From: Pseudomonas lijiangensis
GTDB taxonomy: Bacteria > Pseudomonadota > Gammaproteobacteria > Pseudomonadales > Pseudomonadaceae
Assembly (NCBI RefSeq): GCF_018968705.1
Contig: NZ_CP076668.1
Location: forward strand, 5,343,001-5,407,000
Length of the DNA: 64,000 nucleotides
Reading direction: 5' to 3'
Shown: one piece after another, positions 1-9,765 of the stretch
Numbering within the stretch: the first letter of the stretch is position 1
Layout: each line of letters begins with the position of its first letter
Notes under the pieces: generated by a model
Databases searched by the model: none
What the model was told of the DNA's origin: nothing
Seen by the model: only the letters and a program-made list of their open reading frames with translations
Program-made: the position numbers and the translations under genes

Positions 1-991
1 CATGGGGCTGGGTACTTTCGCCAGGCCGGATATGGCACGGCAGACAATGGGAAACCGGGGCCGCGCCGCCGATCCGGGCCAGCAACTGGTCGATGACGAT
101 CTGCGCCAGTGCGGCAATCGGCTGAACAACGCTGCACAGCGTCGGGTGCATCTGGGTGCCGAGGGCGATGCCATCGAACCCGATCACCGAAAGCTGCTCA
201 GGCACACCGAGGCCGTTACGGCGCAACTCGGCAATCAGGCTGATGGCCAACAGATCGTTGGAACAGACCAGCGCTGTCGGCGCATTCGGGCCACTTAACG
301 AAGGCATCAAGGCAGCAAAATCGGCGCGGGTGTGGTCAGGCATTTCAATGACCGGCAGCACATCGAGGCCGCGCTCGGTCATGGCATCGCAATACCCGGC
401 ATAACGCAGGCGTGCCCGGTCGGACTGCATGGCCGGACCAGCCACCATGCCGACACGCCGATGACCGGCATCCAGCAGATAACGGGTCGCGAGGGCCATG
501 CCTGCACGGTTATCCACAGACACGGCGCTGTAATCGGGGTTATCGGTCTGGTGATAGGCCAGCACGAAAGGCGTGTCTTCACTGGCAAGGTCTTGCAGAA
601 CACGATTGCACTCGGCATCGGTGACCGTCAGCACCAGGCCATCGACCCTCTGGCGCAGCAGCTCTTCGACCACTTCGCTTTCGCGCTCGCTGGCGTAGTC
701 GGTGGTCGCCAGAAGCAGGTTGTACCCCCGCGCACGGGCTGCACGCTCCATGGCCTGGAACTGTTCGGCGAATACCGGGTTGAGCAGGTTGGGTACCACC
801 ACGCCGATCAGGTTGGTGGTTTGCAGACGCAGCTGACGCCCAAGGCGGTTGGGACGAAAACCCAGCTCGCTGGCCGCCGCGAATACCTGGTCACGGGTGG
901 TCGGGCGCACCATGTCGGGCGTCGCGAAGGCACGTGCCGCGGTGGCTCGCGATACCCCTGCGCGTTGTGCAACCTCTTTCAAGTCAGTCAT
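1..991 (-). CDS. LacI-family transcriptional regulator (C-terminus cut by window edge)
   Basis: I translated this on the minus strand; it starts with ATG at 991 and is open to the left edge (about 330 codons visible). The N-terminus has the LacI helix-turn-helix (VAQRAGVSRATAARAF, residues ~7-22) and a hinge followed by the classical entry into the sugar-binding domain (TTNLIGVVVPNLLNP). The periplasmic-binding-like effector domain continues to the edge (DNRAGMALATRYLLDAGHRR, VIGFDGIALG). Such proteins are usually repressors of sugar or sugar-acid genes and bind a metabolite in the C-terminal domain. No target gene is visible: the neighbour to the right is transcribed away from it, so its regulon probably lies off the left edge. 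Ribosome-binding signal is weak. The ligand cannot be told from the sequence. Confidence 0.9.
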   Translation of the reverse strand, partial: MTDLKEVAQRAGVSRATAARAFATPDMVRPTTRDQVFAAASELGFRPNRLGRQLRLQTTNLIGVVVPNLLNPVFAEQFQAMERAARARGYNLLLATTDYASERESEVVEELLRQRVDGLVLTVTDAECNRVLQDLASEDTPFVLAYHQTDNPDYSAVSVDNRAGMALATRYLLDAGHRRVGMVAGPAMQSDRARLRYAGYCDAMTERGLDVLPVIEMPDHTRADFAALMPSLSGPNAPTALVCSNDLLAISLIAELRRNGLGVPEQLSVIGFDGIALGTQMHPTLCSVVQPIAALAQIVIDQLLARIGGAAPVSHCLPCHIRPGESTQPH

Positions 992-1173
992 TGTCACTCG
1001 CTTGAGATCGATCTCATTGGCGGCGACACTAATCGACGGATATGGCTATGCGACGACCAAACGATGACCGTTGTGTGACGTTTGCGAAAAAGCGGATCGG
1101 CTTGGCGAACCACAGCCAGTCTGCGTTACCATCAGCAGTCCAACGCGGCGACTTGCTGCGCGCAGGAGTCAGC

Positions 1174-2148
1174 ATGGCCCACCCGTTTGCAACACTCACC
1201 CCCGATCTCGTTCTCGACGCCGTGGAAAGCATCGGCTTTCTCAGTGACGCCCGCGTCCTGGCTCTCAACAGTTATGAAAACCGGGTCTATCAGATCGGTA
1301 TCGAAAACGAACAGCCCTTGATCGCCAAGTTCTACCGCCCGCAAAGGTGGAGCAACGCAGCGATTCTTGAAGAGCACAGCTTCACCTTCGAGCTGGCCGA
1401 AGTCGAAGTGCCTGTCGTTGCTCCGCTGGTACAGAACGGGCAAACCCTGTTCGAGCACGGCGACTTCCGGTTCACGCTGTTCCCGCGTCGTGGCGGACGA
1501 GCCCCGGAGCCGGGCAACCTCGATCAGCTTTATCGCCTGGGCCAGTTGCTGGGGCGTATTCACGCCGTGGGCGCAACCCGGCCGTTCGAGCATCGCGAAG
1601 CCCTGGGCGTGAAAAACTTCGGCCATGACTCCCTCGACTATCTGCTGAGCAACGACTGCATCCCGCGCAGCCTGCTTCCGGCCTACGAGTCAGTCGCCCG
1701 GGACCTGCTCAAGCGTGTCGAAGAGGTCTACGCGGCAACACCCCACAGCAATATCCGCATCCATGGCGATTGCCATCCGGGCAACATGATGTGCCGTGAC
1801 GAAATGTTCCACATTGTGGATCTGGACGACTGCCGCATGGGACCTGCCGTACAGGACATCTGGATGATGCTGGCAGGTGATCGTCAGGAATGCCTGGGAC
1901 AATTGTCGGAACTGATGGACGGCTACAACGAGTTTCATGACTTCGATCCCGCCGAACTCGCGCTCATCGAGCCGCTGCGCGCCCTGCGCCTGATGCACTA
2001 CAGCGCCTGGCTGGCCCGACGCTGGGACGATCCGGCCTTCCCGCGCAGCTTTCCATGGTTCGGCACGGAACGTTACTGGGGCGACCATATCCTGGCCCTG
2101 CGTGAACAGTTTTCGGCCCTCAACGAAGAACCTCTGAAGCTGTTCTGA
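1174..2148 (+). CDS. srkA: SrkA/YihE-type stress-response serine/threonine kinase
   Basis: 324-aa protein of the aminoglycoside-phosphotransferase/YihE kinase fold. An open frame extends upstream to 1042, but ATG 1174 is preceded by CAGGAG and gives the family-like N-terminus MAHPFATLTPDLVLDA. Kinase features: ATP-anchoring lysine in LIAKFYRP, catalytic loop HGDCHPGNMM at about residue 197 (D199, N204), and the metal-binding aspartates in IVDLDDCRMG. The family phosphorylates Ser/Thr and in E. coli counteracts MazF-linked death after envelope and oxidative stress; that role is known for the E. coli protein, inferred here. It is followed after 33 bp by rarD on the same strand. Confidence 0.9.
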   Translation: MAHPFATLTPDLVLDAVESIGFLSDARVLALNSYENRVYQIGIENEQPLIAKFYRPQRWSNAAILEEHSFTFELAEVEVPVVAPLVQNGQTLFEHGDFRFTLFPRRGGRAPEPGNLDQLYRLGQLLGRIHAVGATRPFEHREALGVKNFGHDSLDYLLSNDCIPRSLLPAYESVARDLLKRVEEVYAATPHSNIRIHGDCHPGNMMCRDEMFHIVDLDDCRMGPAVQDIWMMLAGDRQECLGQLSELMDGYNEFHDFDPAELALIEPLRALRLMHYSAWLARRWDDPAFPRSFPWFGTERYWGDHILALREQFSALNEEPLKLF

Positions 2149-2181
2149 CACCCAGAAACCTGCCTTTGACAAGGACGCTAC

Positions 2182-3069
2182 ATGCAAGCTGCCAACCCAC
2201 GCCGTGGATACCTTCTTGGCCTGAGTGCTTACATCATCTGGGGCCTGTTCCCGATGTACTTCAAACTACTCGCCACCGTTCCCGCCCTAGAGATCATCAT
2301 TCATCGGGCGATCTGGTCGGCGCTGTTCGGCTCTCTGCTGCTCCTGTTCTGGAAACATCCCGGCTGGTGGCGCGAACTGCGGGAAAATCCGCAGCGGCTG
2401 GCGGTACTGGCGCTCAGCGGCAGCCTGATCGCCTGCAACTGGATGGTCTACGTCTGGGCCGTGAACAACGGACGCATGGTCGAGGCCAGCCTGGGTTACT
2501 ACATCAACCCGCTGGTCAACGTGCTGCTCGGGATGTTGCTGCTGGGTGAACGCCTGCGACGCCTGCAATGGCTGGCGGTGCTGCTGGCTGCCGCCGGAGT
2601 GGCCCAGCAGGTCTGGCAGGTCGGCAATCTGCCGTGGGTATCGCTGCTATTGCCTCTGACATTCGGCTTCTACGGGCTGATCCGCAAGAAAGCGCCAGTG
2701 GCCGCACTGCCCGGCCTGGTGGTGGAAACCTGGATGCTGGTCCCGCTGGCACTGGCCTGGCTGCTGCTCACCCCCATTGCCCAGACTGCACAGCCTGAGT
2801 TCTGGACCACCAGCCAGGCGCTGTGGCTGGCAGCGGCCGGTCCGGTGACGCTGGTGCCTCTGGTCTGCTTCAACGCCGCCGCACGCCACTTGCCCTACAC
2901 CACGCTGGGCTTCCTGCAATACATTGCGCCGACCCTGGTTCTGGCCCTTGCAGTGCTGTTGTATGGCGAGCACCTGAACACCAGCACCATCGTCACCTTC
3001 GTCTTCATCTGGGCAGGGTTGGCGATCTACAGCGTCGATGCCTGGCTGAGCCTGCGCCGCCGCACCTGA
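2182..3069 (+). CDS. rarD: RarD-like EamA-family transporter
   Basis: 295-aa hydrophobic protein with about ten predicted transmembrane segments and the RarD N-terminus (GYLLGLSAYIIWGLFPMYFK), typical of the drug/metabolite transporter superfamily. E. coli RarD is annotated as a chloramphenicol-sensitive protein; the physiological substrate is not established. AAGGA precedes the ATG by about 7 nt. Length matches the family. It lies 33 bp after srkA and may be co-transcribed; an inverted repeat at 3083-3123 follows it. Confidence 0.88.
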   Translation: MQAANPRRGYLLGLSAYIIWGLFPMYFKLLATVPALEIIIHRAIWSALFGSLLLLFWKHPGWWRELRENPQRLAVLALSGSLIACNWMVYVWAVNNGRMVEASLGYYINPLVNVLLGMLLLGERLRRLQWLAVLLAAAGVAQQVWQVGNLPWVSLLLPLTFGFYGLIRKKAPVAALPGLVVETWMLVPLALAWLLLTPIAQTAQPEFWTTSQALWLAAAGPVTLVPLVCFNAAARHLPYTTLGFLQYIAPTLVLALAVLLYGEHLNTSTIVTFVFIWAGLAIYSVDAWLSLRRRT

Positions 3070-3082
3070 TCAAAAAACATAC

Positions 3083-3123
3083 AACCCTTTGCAAGCCACG
3101 ATCCACATGGCCTGCAAAGGGTT
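3083..3123. terminator. Inverted repeat after rarD
   Basis: Perfect 11-bp arms (AACCCTTTGCA / TGCAAAGGGTT, 3083-3093 and 3113-3123) lie 13 bp after the rarD stop. There is no T-run after the right arm on either strand, so this is either a Rho-assisted end structure or part of the DnaA-box-like intergenic element that follows. Confidence 0.4.
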
Positions 3124-3132
3124 CTCCAACGG

Positions 3133-3279
3133 TTATCCACAGGCAGGCTCACCTTATCTGTGCACAAGCCATTGAAACTGCTGGTTTTTTGATCAACCCC
3201 CGCAAAGCCTTGCCAACCGTGGCGCACAAGGCCATCTCCCCAGGTTATCCACAGGTGGGTGCACGGTTAACTTGGATAA
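3133..3279. promoter_or_regulatory. Cluster of DnaA-box-like sites (intergenic 3070-3342)
   Basis: The consensus DnaA box TTATCCACA occurs perfectly twice in the same orientation (3133-3141 and 3245-3253), both inside a longer GGTTATCCACAGG. A one-mismatch box (TTATCCAAG) occurs on the opposite strand at 3271-3279. The 273-bp gap between rarD and the toxin gene holds no convincing coding sequence. DnaA boxes outside oriC can titrate DnaA or regulate neighbours. A role here is inference. Confidence 0.45.
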
Positions 3280-3342
3280 CCTGAGATTGAATGCAGCTTG
3301 CTTTGGCCAAACGTTTTGTTCGTGGCTCTTTGGACAACCACA

Positions 3343-3618
3343 TCACCGATCTTCGCGTGTATGCCACAGACGCAACAGGTAAATAGTGGGGCCCTTTATT
3401 TCATAGCGCAGCTCGTAGTGCCCGATCAGGATTCGACGCACATCACGAGGTTCAAACTCTTCAAGGTATTCCCCAATGCGGGGGTTAGTCAGCAAAATGG
3501 TCGGAGCAGCAGTGAGTTGTTGAACCGTATGGGCAGCGGCAGGCTGATTCACAGCAGCAAGAAATTCGTACAATCTGGCAATGTCGGAGAGCGCTTTGCT
3601 TGTCCACTTCAACTCCAT
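3343..3618 (-). CDS. ParE/RelE-superfamily toxin
   Basis: 91-aa protein with the compact RelE/ParE fold signature: LKWTSKALSDIARLYEFL near the N-terminus, RRILIGHYELRYEI in the middle and a C-terminal YLLRLWHTREDR strand. ParE toxins poison gyrase and RelE toxins cleave mRNA; the WHTRE ending is usual for ParE-like members. Its ATG (3618) overlaps the last base of the antitoxin stop codon (TAATG), so the two are translationally coupled with the antitoxin first, the usual type II arrangement. Confidence 0.88.
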   Translation of the reverse strand: MELKWTSKALSDIARLYEFLAAVNQPAAAHTVQQLTAAPTILLTNPRIGEYLEEFEPRDVRRILIGHYELRYEIKGPTIYLLRLWHTREDR

Positions 3619-3890
3619 TAACGCGGCACCGGTAACGGAGTCTCGGTGCTGAGGCTATCCGCCCATGCCTGAACAGCCTGATGCTCAATAACGCGGCCAG
3701 CGTCCACATCTGCCAAGGCCTCTCGAGTCAAGCGGCTGCGCTCTTCTTCCTGATCAATCCAGGCACAAAGAGCCTGTTTGACGATCCAGTTTCTTGAACG
3801 CTCCAGACGCTCAGCCATCATGTCGATTTTCTCAGCCAGGTGGACTGGCACGTGAGCTGTGACAGATCGAGTTTTAGCGGTAGTTGTCAT
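3618..3890 (-). CDS. Ribbon-helix-helix antitoxin (CopG/ParD-like)
   Basis: 90-aa protein from ATG 3890. A TTG at 3911 is possible, but AGAGG sits 10 nt before the ATG. The N-terminal TRSVTAHVPVHLAEKIDMMA followed by ERSRNWIVKQALCAWI is a ribbon-helix-helix DNA-binding domain. The acidic C-terminal tail (residues ~55-90, DVDAGRVIEHQAVQAWADSL) would wrap the toxin. Such antitoxins autorepress the operon. The AT-rich stretch upstream (about 3915-3960) is the likely promoter/operator. Confidence 0.88.
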   Translation of the reverse strand: MTTTAKTRSVTAHVPVHLAEKIDMMAERLERSRNWIVKQALCAWIDQEEERSRLTREALADVDAGRVIEHQAVQAWADSLSTETPLPVPR

Positions 3891-4075
3891 GGTGGATTTA
3901 CCTCTGCGCAACCATGCAGCAATTAGATTGAAAGCTAATCATATTGAATAACAATTCATCGTCAAGCCGAGCAGACCAAACGGCATGCTGAGTTCTGGGG
4001 TGAGCCGCGATAGCAAAACAAGAAGAACGAGTAGCACTCCAAGATGCCGCTCGTCTTCACAGGATGCAAATCACC

Positions 4076-4594
4076 TCAACCCTCCGTCTTCAACACCAAC
4101 TCAACCATCAGATCATCCGCCAGGGTTTCGAGCCGGGCCTGCAGATCGTCCAGTGACAGGCTCAAGGGCACGCCCAGTACCGCGTCGGCATGGAACAGCA
4201 GTTCGCTGCTCATGGGTGCCGGGGTGATGTCGGTGATCAGGCTTTCGACGTTGACGCCCTGCCCGGTCAGCAAGCGGGTGATGTCGCGCACGATGCCGGG
4301 GCGGTCATTGCCCACGAGTTGCATGCTGATGGTTTTCCAGGAGCCGAGGGCTTCGGCGGTGCTTTCGGCCAGTTGCACATGAATGCCATGGACCGTCAGC
4401 ACCCGCAGTGCCTGGATCAGTTCATCCTGACTTTCAGCCGGTACACCCACCCGCAGGATACCGGCGAATTGCCCGGCCATGCGTGACATGCGGCTTTCCA
4501 GCCAGTTGCCGCCATGATCGGCGATGCATTGGGCGATACGCTCGACCTGGCCCGGTTTGTCGGGTGCAACCACAGTGACTACGAGATGATTCAC
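4076..4594 (-). CDS. gcvR: Tandem ACT-domain protein, GcvR-like
   Basis: 172-aa protein of two ACT domains: residues ~1-80 (VVTVVAPDKPGQVERIA) and ~88-168 (ISMQLVGNDRPGIVRDITR). This matches the glycine cleavage system regulator R family, in which ACT domains bind amino acids such as glycine and, in E. coli, modulate the activator GcvA. No gcv genes are in this window, so the link to glycine cleavage is from family only. The start is GTG at 4594, with AGGAAG 6 nt upstream. It is divergent from glcB. Confidence 0.8.
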   Translation of the reverse strand: MNHLVVTVVAPDKPGQVERIAQCIADHGGNWLESRMSRMAGQFAGILRVGVPAESQDELIQALRVLTVHGIHVQLAESTAEALGSWKTISMQLVGNDRPGIVRDITRLLTGQGVNVESLITDITPAPMSSELLFHADAVLGVPLSLSLDDLQARLETLADDLMVELVLKTEG

Positions 4595-4914
4595 AGGTGA
4601 CTTCCTCTGCTTTCAAAAAGACGCCGTCAGACCCCGGCGGATGTCGCGAAAGTATAGGCAAGGTTCACAAAGGCACTGCAAAGCGCAGAACGTGTACCGT
4701 TTTGATAATTATCTGGAACAATCGCCGTCATTTTTGAGAACATCCGGGTCGGCAGCGTGACTGGTCGTGAAACTTCAGTCGTTTGGTGACATATTCATCC
4801 CCCATCGCTGCTGCTCATGTAGTATTCCGCGGCGCGCACTACATAACACCAAAACCAATAAACAGAGCGCTCCTTGAGTGAGCTCGACCTGCTGAGCAGA
4901 GTGAGGCAAGTGCA
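4595..4914. promoter_or_regulatory. Divergent gcvR/glcB intergenic region
   Basis: This 320-bp region must hold the promoters of both flanking genes. I see no open frame worth calling, no strong inverted repeat and no recognisable operator. The stretch nearest glcB (about 4800-4870) is locally AT-rich. Confidence 0.4.
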
Positions 4915-7089
4915 ATGACTGAGTACGTTCAAGTCGGTGACCTGCAGGTCGCCAAAGTCCTGTTCGACTTCGTGCAGAACGAAGCCACCCCGGGAACCGG
5001 CATCGATGCCGCAGCGTTCTGGGCCGGGGCTGACAAACTGATCCATGAGCTTGCGCCAAAGAACAGAGCCCTGCTCGCCAAACGTGATGACTTGCAGGCA
5101 AGAATCGATGCCTGGCACCAGTCCAATGCCGGACAGGCCCACGACGCCTCGGCTTACAAAGCTTTCCTTCAGGAAATCGGTTATCTGCTGCCAGAAGCGG
5201 CGGACTTCCAGATCACGACGCAAAACGTCGATGAAGAAATTGCCACCATGGCAGGCCCGCAACTGGTCGTGCCGGTGATGAACGCCCGCTTCGCCCTCAA
5301 TGCCTCCAACGCCCGCTGGGGTTCGCTGTACGACGCGCTCTATGGCACCGATGCCATCAGCGAAGAAGGCGGTGCCGAGAAGGGCAAGGGCTACAACAAG
5401 GTTCGCGGCGACAAGGTGATTGCCTTCGCCCGCGCCTTCCTGGACGAAGCCGCGCCACTGGCGGCCGGCTCCCACGTCGACTCGACGGCTTATAAGCTGA
5501 TCGATGGCAAACTGGTCATCGGCCTCAAGGGCGGCAGCAATACCGGCCTCAAGGATGACGCACAACTGATCGGTTTCCAGGGCGATCCTTCTGCACCGCT
5601 GGCCATTCTGCTCAAGCACAACGGACTGCACTTCGAGATCCAGATCGATGCTTCCAGCCCGGTCGGCCTGACAGATCCGGCAGGTGTGAAAGACATTCTG
5701 ATGGAAGCCGCGCTGACCACCATCATGGACTGCGAAGACTCCATCGCCGCGGTCGATGCCGACGACAAGGTCGTAGTTTACCGCAACTGGCTGGGCCTGA
5801 TGAAAGGCGATCTGGCCGAAGAAGTGGCCAAGGGTGGCGAAACCTTTACCCGCACCATGAACCCGGATCGCGTCTACACCACCCCCGCTGGCAGCGAAGT
5901 CACGCTGCATGGCCGCTCGTTGCTGTTCATCCGCAACGTGGGCCATCTGATGACCATCGACGCCATTCTGGACAAACACGGCAACGAAGTGCCCGAAGGC
6001 ATTCTCGACGGCCTGTTGACCAGCCTTGCGGCGATCCATAACCTCAACGGCAACACATCACGCAGCAACAGCCGCAGCGGTTCCGTGTACATCGTCAAAC
6101 CGAAGATGCATGGCCCGGAAGAAGCAGCCTTCACCAACGAACTGTTCGGCCGTGTCGAGCAGGTCCTGGGCTTGCCGCGCAACACGCTGAAAGTCGGGAT
6201 CATGGACGAAGAGCGCCGCACCACGGTCAACCTCAAGGCCTGTATCCAGGCGGCGAGCGAGCGTGTGGTGTTCATCAACACCGGTTTCCTGGACCGCACG
6301 GGCGACGAGATCCATACCTCCATGGAAGCAGGCCCTGTGGTGCGCAAGGCGCAGATGAAAGCCGAGAAGTGGATCGGTGCCTACGAGAACTCCAACGTCG
6401 ATATAGGCCTCAAGTGCGGCCTGCAAGGCCGGGCTCAGATCGGCAAGGGCATGTGGGCCATGCCGGACCTGATGGCCGCGATGCTGGAGCAGAAAATCGC
6501 CCATCCACTGGCGGGTGCAAACACCGCCTGGGTGCCTTCGCCTACCGCAGCCGCCCTGCACGCCTTGCATTATCACAAGGTCGACGTGTTCGCCCGCCAG
6601 GCCGAACTGGCGCAGCGAGTGCCCGCTTCGGTGGACGACATCCTCACCATCCCGCTGGCCCCACAGGTCAACTGGACGCCGGAAGAGATTCGCAACGAGC
6701 TGGACAACAATGCCCAGGGCATTCTTGGCTACGTCGTGCGCTGGATCGATCAGGGCGTGGGTTGCTCGAAAGTGCCGGACATCAATGACATCGGCCTGAT
6801 GGAAGACCGCGCCACGCTGCGCATCTCCAGCCAGCACATGGCCAACTGGCTGCGCCATGGCGTGGTCACTGAAGCCCAGGTACTGGAAAGCCTCAAGCGC
6901 ATGGCGCCGGTAGTGGATCGCCAGAATGCCAACGATCCGCTATACCGCCCGCTGGCCCCGGATTTCGATAGCAATATCGCGTTCCAGGCCGCCGTCGAAC
7001 TGGTGATCGAAGGCACCCGGCAGCCTAACGGCTACACCGAACCGGTGCTGCATCGTCGTCGTCGGGAGTTCAAGGCTCAGAACAGGTAG
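4915..7089 (+). CDS. glcB: Malate synthase G
   Basis: 724-aa enzyme of the length typical for isoform G. It condenses glyoxylate and acetyl-CoA to malate in the glyoxylate/glycolate pathway (cytoplasm). Recognisable stretches are [17 protein letters not shown] at the N-terminus, the magnesium/glyoxylate-site region [53 protein letters not shown], and the C-terminal [20 protein letters not shown] lies 8 nt before the ATG. It is monocistronic by appearance, and a REP pair follows the stop. Confidence 0.98.
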   Translation: MTEYVQVGDLQVAKVLFDFVQNEATPGTGIDAAAFWAGADKLIHELAPKNRALLAKRDDLQARIDAWHQSNAGQAHDASAYKAFLQEIGYLLPEAADFQITTQNVDEEIATMAGPQLVVPVMNARFALNASNARWGSLYDALYGTDAISEEGGAEKGKGYNKVRGDKVIAFARAFLDEAAPLAAGSHVDSTAYKLIDGKLVIGLKGGSNTGLKDDAQLIGFQGDPSAPLAILLKHNGLHFEIQIDASSPVGLTDPAGVKDILMEAALTTIMDCEDSIAAVDADDKVVVYRNWLGLMKGDLAEEVAKGGETFTRTMNPDRVYTTPAGSEVTLHGRSLLFIRNVGHLMTIDAILDKHGNEVPEGILDGLLTSLAAIHNLNGNTSRSNSRSGSVYIVKPKMHGPEEAAFTNELFGRVEQVLGLPRNTLKVGIMDEERRTTVNLKACIQAASERVVFINTGFLDRTGDEIHTSMEAGPVVRKAQMKAEKWIGAYENSNVDIGLKCGLQGRAQIGKGMWAMPDLMAAMLEQKIAHPLAGANTAWVPSPTAAALHALHYHKVDVFARQAELAQRVPASVDDILTIPLAPQVNWTPEEIRNELDNNAQGILGYVVRWIDQGVGCSKVPDINDIGLMEDRATLRISSQHMANWLRHGVVTEAQVLESLKRMAPVVDRQNANDPLYRPLAPDFDSNIAFQAAVELVIEGTRQPNGYTEPVLHRRRREFKAQNR

Positions 7090-7096
7090 TGGGGTT

Positions 7097-7146
7097 TTCG
7101 CGGATGAATCCGCTCCTACGCCCGTAGGAGCGAATTCATTCGCGAA
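7097..7146. repeat. REP doublet (REPIN-like)
   Basis: Two inverted copies of the Pseudomonas REP palindrome: TTCGCGGATGAATCCGCTCC (7097 on) and GTAGGAGCGAATTCATTCGC (ending about 7146). They lie between the convergent ends of glcB and the receiver gene. The same family recurs at 29083, 38664 and 39286. Confidence 0.85.
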
Positions 7147-7150
7147 CAGC

Positions 7151-7597
7151 TCAAGCCATCCCCAACTCACGCTTCACCAGCCTCACAAGCTGCTTGGTAT
7201 TGAGCGGTTTGAGCAGGAAGTCCACCACACTCAAATGCATGGCATCGATGGCATCGCGCACGTTGGCGTCGCCGGAAACGATGATGATCGGCAAAGCCGC
7301 GCGTTCGGAGTCGCGCACCTGGCGGATGAGGTCCAGGCCGTCGCAAGGCGCCATGCGCAGATCGGTGATCAGCAGGCCTATGGACTGACGGGTTTCAAGC
7401 AGCTCCATTGCGCTGTTGCCACCACCAGCCGTCAGGCAACTGATGTCATTGAGACTAAGAATTTCTGCCAGCAACTCCCGTGCGTCGCTGTCGTCATCGA
7501 CGATCAGCACACGTTGCGGCAAGTCACGATTGGACTGGAGCATGACCTCTGTAAGGGCGTCGCGCTCTTCATCGCTCAAGATGTCGTGGTCACTCAT
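7151..7597 (-). CDS. Stand-alone response-regulator receiver protein
   Basis: 148 aa consisting of one CheY-like receiver domain (residues ~28-148) after a short polar N-terminal extension. The acidic pocket is VDDDSD (D34-D36), the phospho-acceptor is D79 in LLITDLRMAPCDGLDL, the conserved Ser is in IIIVSGDA, and the conserved Lys is in FLLKPLN (~131). There is no output domain, so it must act by protein-protein contact. No histidine kinase is adjacent. The gene upstream on the other strand is a cNMP/CBS/DUF294 protein, which may or may not be functionally linked. Confidence 0.9.
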   Translation of the reverse strand: MSDHDILSDEERDALTEVMLQSNRDLPQRVLIVDDDSDARELLAEILSLNDISCLTAGGGNSAMELLETRQSIGLLITDLRMAPCDGLDLIRQVRDSERAALPIIIVSGDANVRDAIDAMHLSVVDFLLKPLNTKQLVRLVKRELGMA

Positions 7598-7797
7598 TAC
7601 CGTCTCATCATTCCCTGGACTAATTCCTACAGCAGATCAGGCTAAACCTGAAGCGCACTTTACGGGCCTCCCAGCCGGGTATTCGAGCGCGATCCCATGC
7701 GTTCGTCAAAACAGTTCTACACAAACCCGTGCATCAGGGCACTACCTGTCAGCGTAAGACTTACGTCCAATGGGCACTGCGGCCCAAGCGGTCGACC

Positions 7798-9765
7798 ATG
7801 ACAACCAATAACAAAAACGCGGTACAGGTCATGAGCAAAGCCGACGCTTTCACCCAGGCAGGCAAAACTGCGGTGTTGCAAAACATCCACGGCACCATGC
7901 AGTTCCTGCAAAAATTTCCGCCGTTCAACCAGATGGAAAACGCACACCTTGCGTATCTGGTCGAGCAATGTCAGCTCCGTTTTTACGCCTGCGACGAGAG
8001 CATCATCAAGCCTGCCGATGGTGCAGTAGAGCACTTTTATATCGTGAAGCAAGGCCGAGTGGTAGGGGAACGACCACATTCGGCAAAAGGTGGCACCGAA
8101 ACCACCTTTGAAATCACCACCGGAGAATGCTTCCCGCTGGCAGCCCTGCTGGGCGAACGGGCCACACGCACCGAACATCTGGCAGCCGAAGATACTTTTT
8201 GCCTGCAATTGAACAAACCGGCCTTCATCAAACTGTTTGCACTGTCCACCACCTTCCGGGACTTCGCCTTGCGCGGTGTCAGCAGCCTGCTGGATCAGGT
8301 CAATCATCAAGTCCAGCAACGCGCCGTGGAAACCCTGGGCACTCAATACTCCCTGAATACCCGCCTTGGCGAACTGGCCATGCGCCATCCGGTGATGTGC
8401 GACCCTGAAACACCGATGCGCGAAGCGGTCAGGATGATGCATGAGCAGCAAGTGGGCAGCATCGTGATTGTCGATGAGCAGCAGGCACCGCTCGGTATCT
8501 TCACCCTGCGGGACTTGCGCGAAGCGGTTGCCGACGTGAATGCCGACTTCAGCCAGCCCATCAGGCACACCATGAGCCAGGCACCGTTTCATCTGAGCCC
8601 CGACGCCAGCGCCTTCGATGCGGCCATCGCCATGACCGGTCGCCATATTGCCCACGTCTGCCTGGTCAAGAACGGACGCCTGTGCGGCGTGGTATCGGAG
8701 CGCGACCTGTTTTCCCTGCAACGTGTGGATCTGGTGCACCTGGCCCGCACCATTCGCAATGCACCACGGATCGAAGCACTGACCAATCTGCGCGGCGATA
8801 TCGTGCAACTGGTCGACCGCATGCTGGCCCACGGTGCCTCTTCAACCCAGATCACCCAGATCATCACCCTGCTCAACGACCATACTGTCTGCAGGGTCAT
8901 CGAATTGACCCTGGAAGAAAGAGGCGACCCCGGCGTGCCTTTCAGTTGGCTGTGTTTCGGCAGTGAAGGACGGCGCGAACAGACGCTGCACACCGATCAG
9001 GACAACGGCATTCTGTTCGAAGCCAGCGATGCCGTGCAGGCCGCCGAAATACGCACGCTGTTGCTGCCCATCGCCGAACGCATCAATCAGAGCCTTGCCC
9101 TGTGCGGCTTCAGCCTGTGCAAAGGCAATATCATGGCCAGCAATCCCGACCTGTGCCTGTCACGCAGCGAATGGTCCAGACGCTTCTCGTCCTTCGTGCG
9201 CGAAGCCACACCCGAGAACCTGCTGGCATCGAGCATCTACTTTGATCTGCGAGTGGTCTGGGGCGACGAAGCCGGGTGTGAACAATTACGCCGTGGCATT
9301 CTCGATCAGGTCGCAGACAATCGTCTGTTCCAGCGCATGATGGCCGACAATGCGCTGCGACAGCGTCCACCAGTCGGACGCTTCAAGGACTTCGTGCTGG
9401 CGCGCAAGGGCAGCGACAAAGACACTCTGGACCTGAAAACCGAAGGCCTGACGCCATTTGTCGATGGCGCACGGCTGCTTGCGCTGGCCAATGGTATCGG
9501 CGCCAACAACACGCTGGAACGGTTGCGGCAACTGGTGGAGCGCGAGGTCATCGACCCGCTGGACGGCGCCGCCTATGAAGAGGCTTATCACTTCATCCAG
9601 CAGACCCGCATGCTGCAACATCAGTTGCAAAGCCGTCAGAACCTGCCGTACTCAAACCGCATCGATCCGGACACCCTCAACCACCTGGACCGGCGCATCC
9701 TGCGCGAATCGTTTCGCCAGGCACAGCGCCTGCAAACCAGCCTGACCATGCGTTATCAACTATGA
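7798..9765 (+). CDS. cNMP-binding / CBS-pair / DUF294 nucleotidyltransferase-like signalling protein
   Basis: 655 aa from ATG 7798. Alternative starts are the next ATG at 7831, giving MSKADAFTQAG, or 7729; no start has a good ribosome-binding site. Domain order: cyclic-nucleotide-binding-like beta-barrel (~35-150), CBS pair (~190-315, LRDLREAV and SERDLFSLQ), DUF294 nucleotidyltransferase-like domain with FGSEGRREQTLHTDQDNG (~386), then the DUF294 C-terminal helical domain. The family resembles GlnD-type uridylyltransferases, but the reaction is unknown. It overlaps the exonuclease gene by 4 bp (ATGA), so the two are probably co-translated. Confidence 0.88.
   Translation: MTTNNKNAVQVMSKADAFTQAGKTAVLQNIHGTMQFLQKFPPFNQMENAHLAYLVEQCQLRFYACDESIIKPADGAVEHFYIVKQGRVVGERPHSAKGGTETTFEITTGECFPLAALLGERATRTEHLAAEDTFCLQLNKPAFIKLFALSTTFRDFALRGVSSLLDQVNHQVQQRAVETLGTQYSLNTRLGELAMRHPVMCDPETPMREAVRMMHEQQVGSIVIVDEQQAPLGIFTLRDLREAVADVNADFSQPIRHTMSQAPFHLSPDASAFDAAIAMTGRHIAHVCLVKNGRLCGVVSERDLFSLQRVDLVHLARTIRNAPRIEALTNLRGDIVQLVDRMLAHGASSTQITQIITLLNDHTVCRVIELTLEERGDPGVPFSWLCFGSEGRREQTLHTDQDNGILFEASDAVQAAEIRTLLLPIAERINQSLALCGFSLCKGNIMASNPDLCLSRSEWSRRFSSFVREATPENLLASSIYFDLRVVWGDEAGCEQLRRGILDQVADNRLFQRMMADNALRQRPPVGRFKDFVLARKGSDKDTLDLKTEGLTPFVDGARLLALANGIGANNTLERLRQLVEREVIDPLDGAAYEEAYHFIQQTRMLQHQLQSRQNLPYSNRIDPDTLNHLDRRILRESFRQAQRLQTSLTMRYQL

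Noticed and set aside
332..1078. Plus-strand 248-codon frame
   Set aside because: Antisense to the LacI-family gene, whose minus-strand translation has a clear helix-turn-helix.
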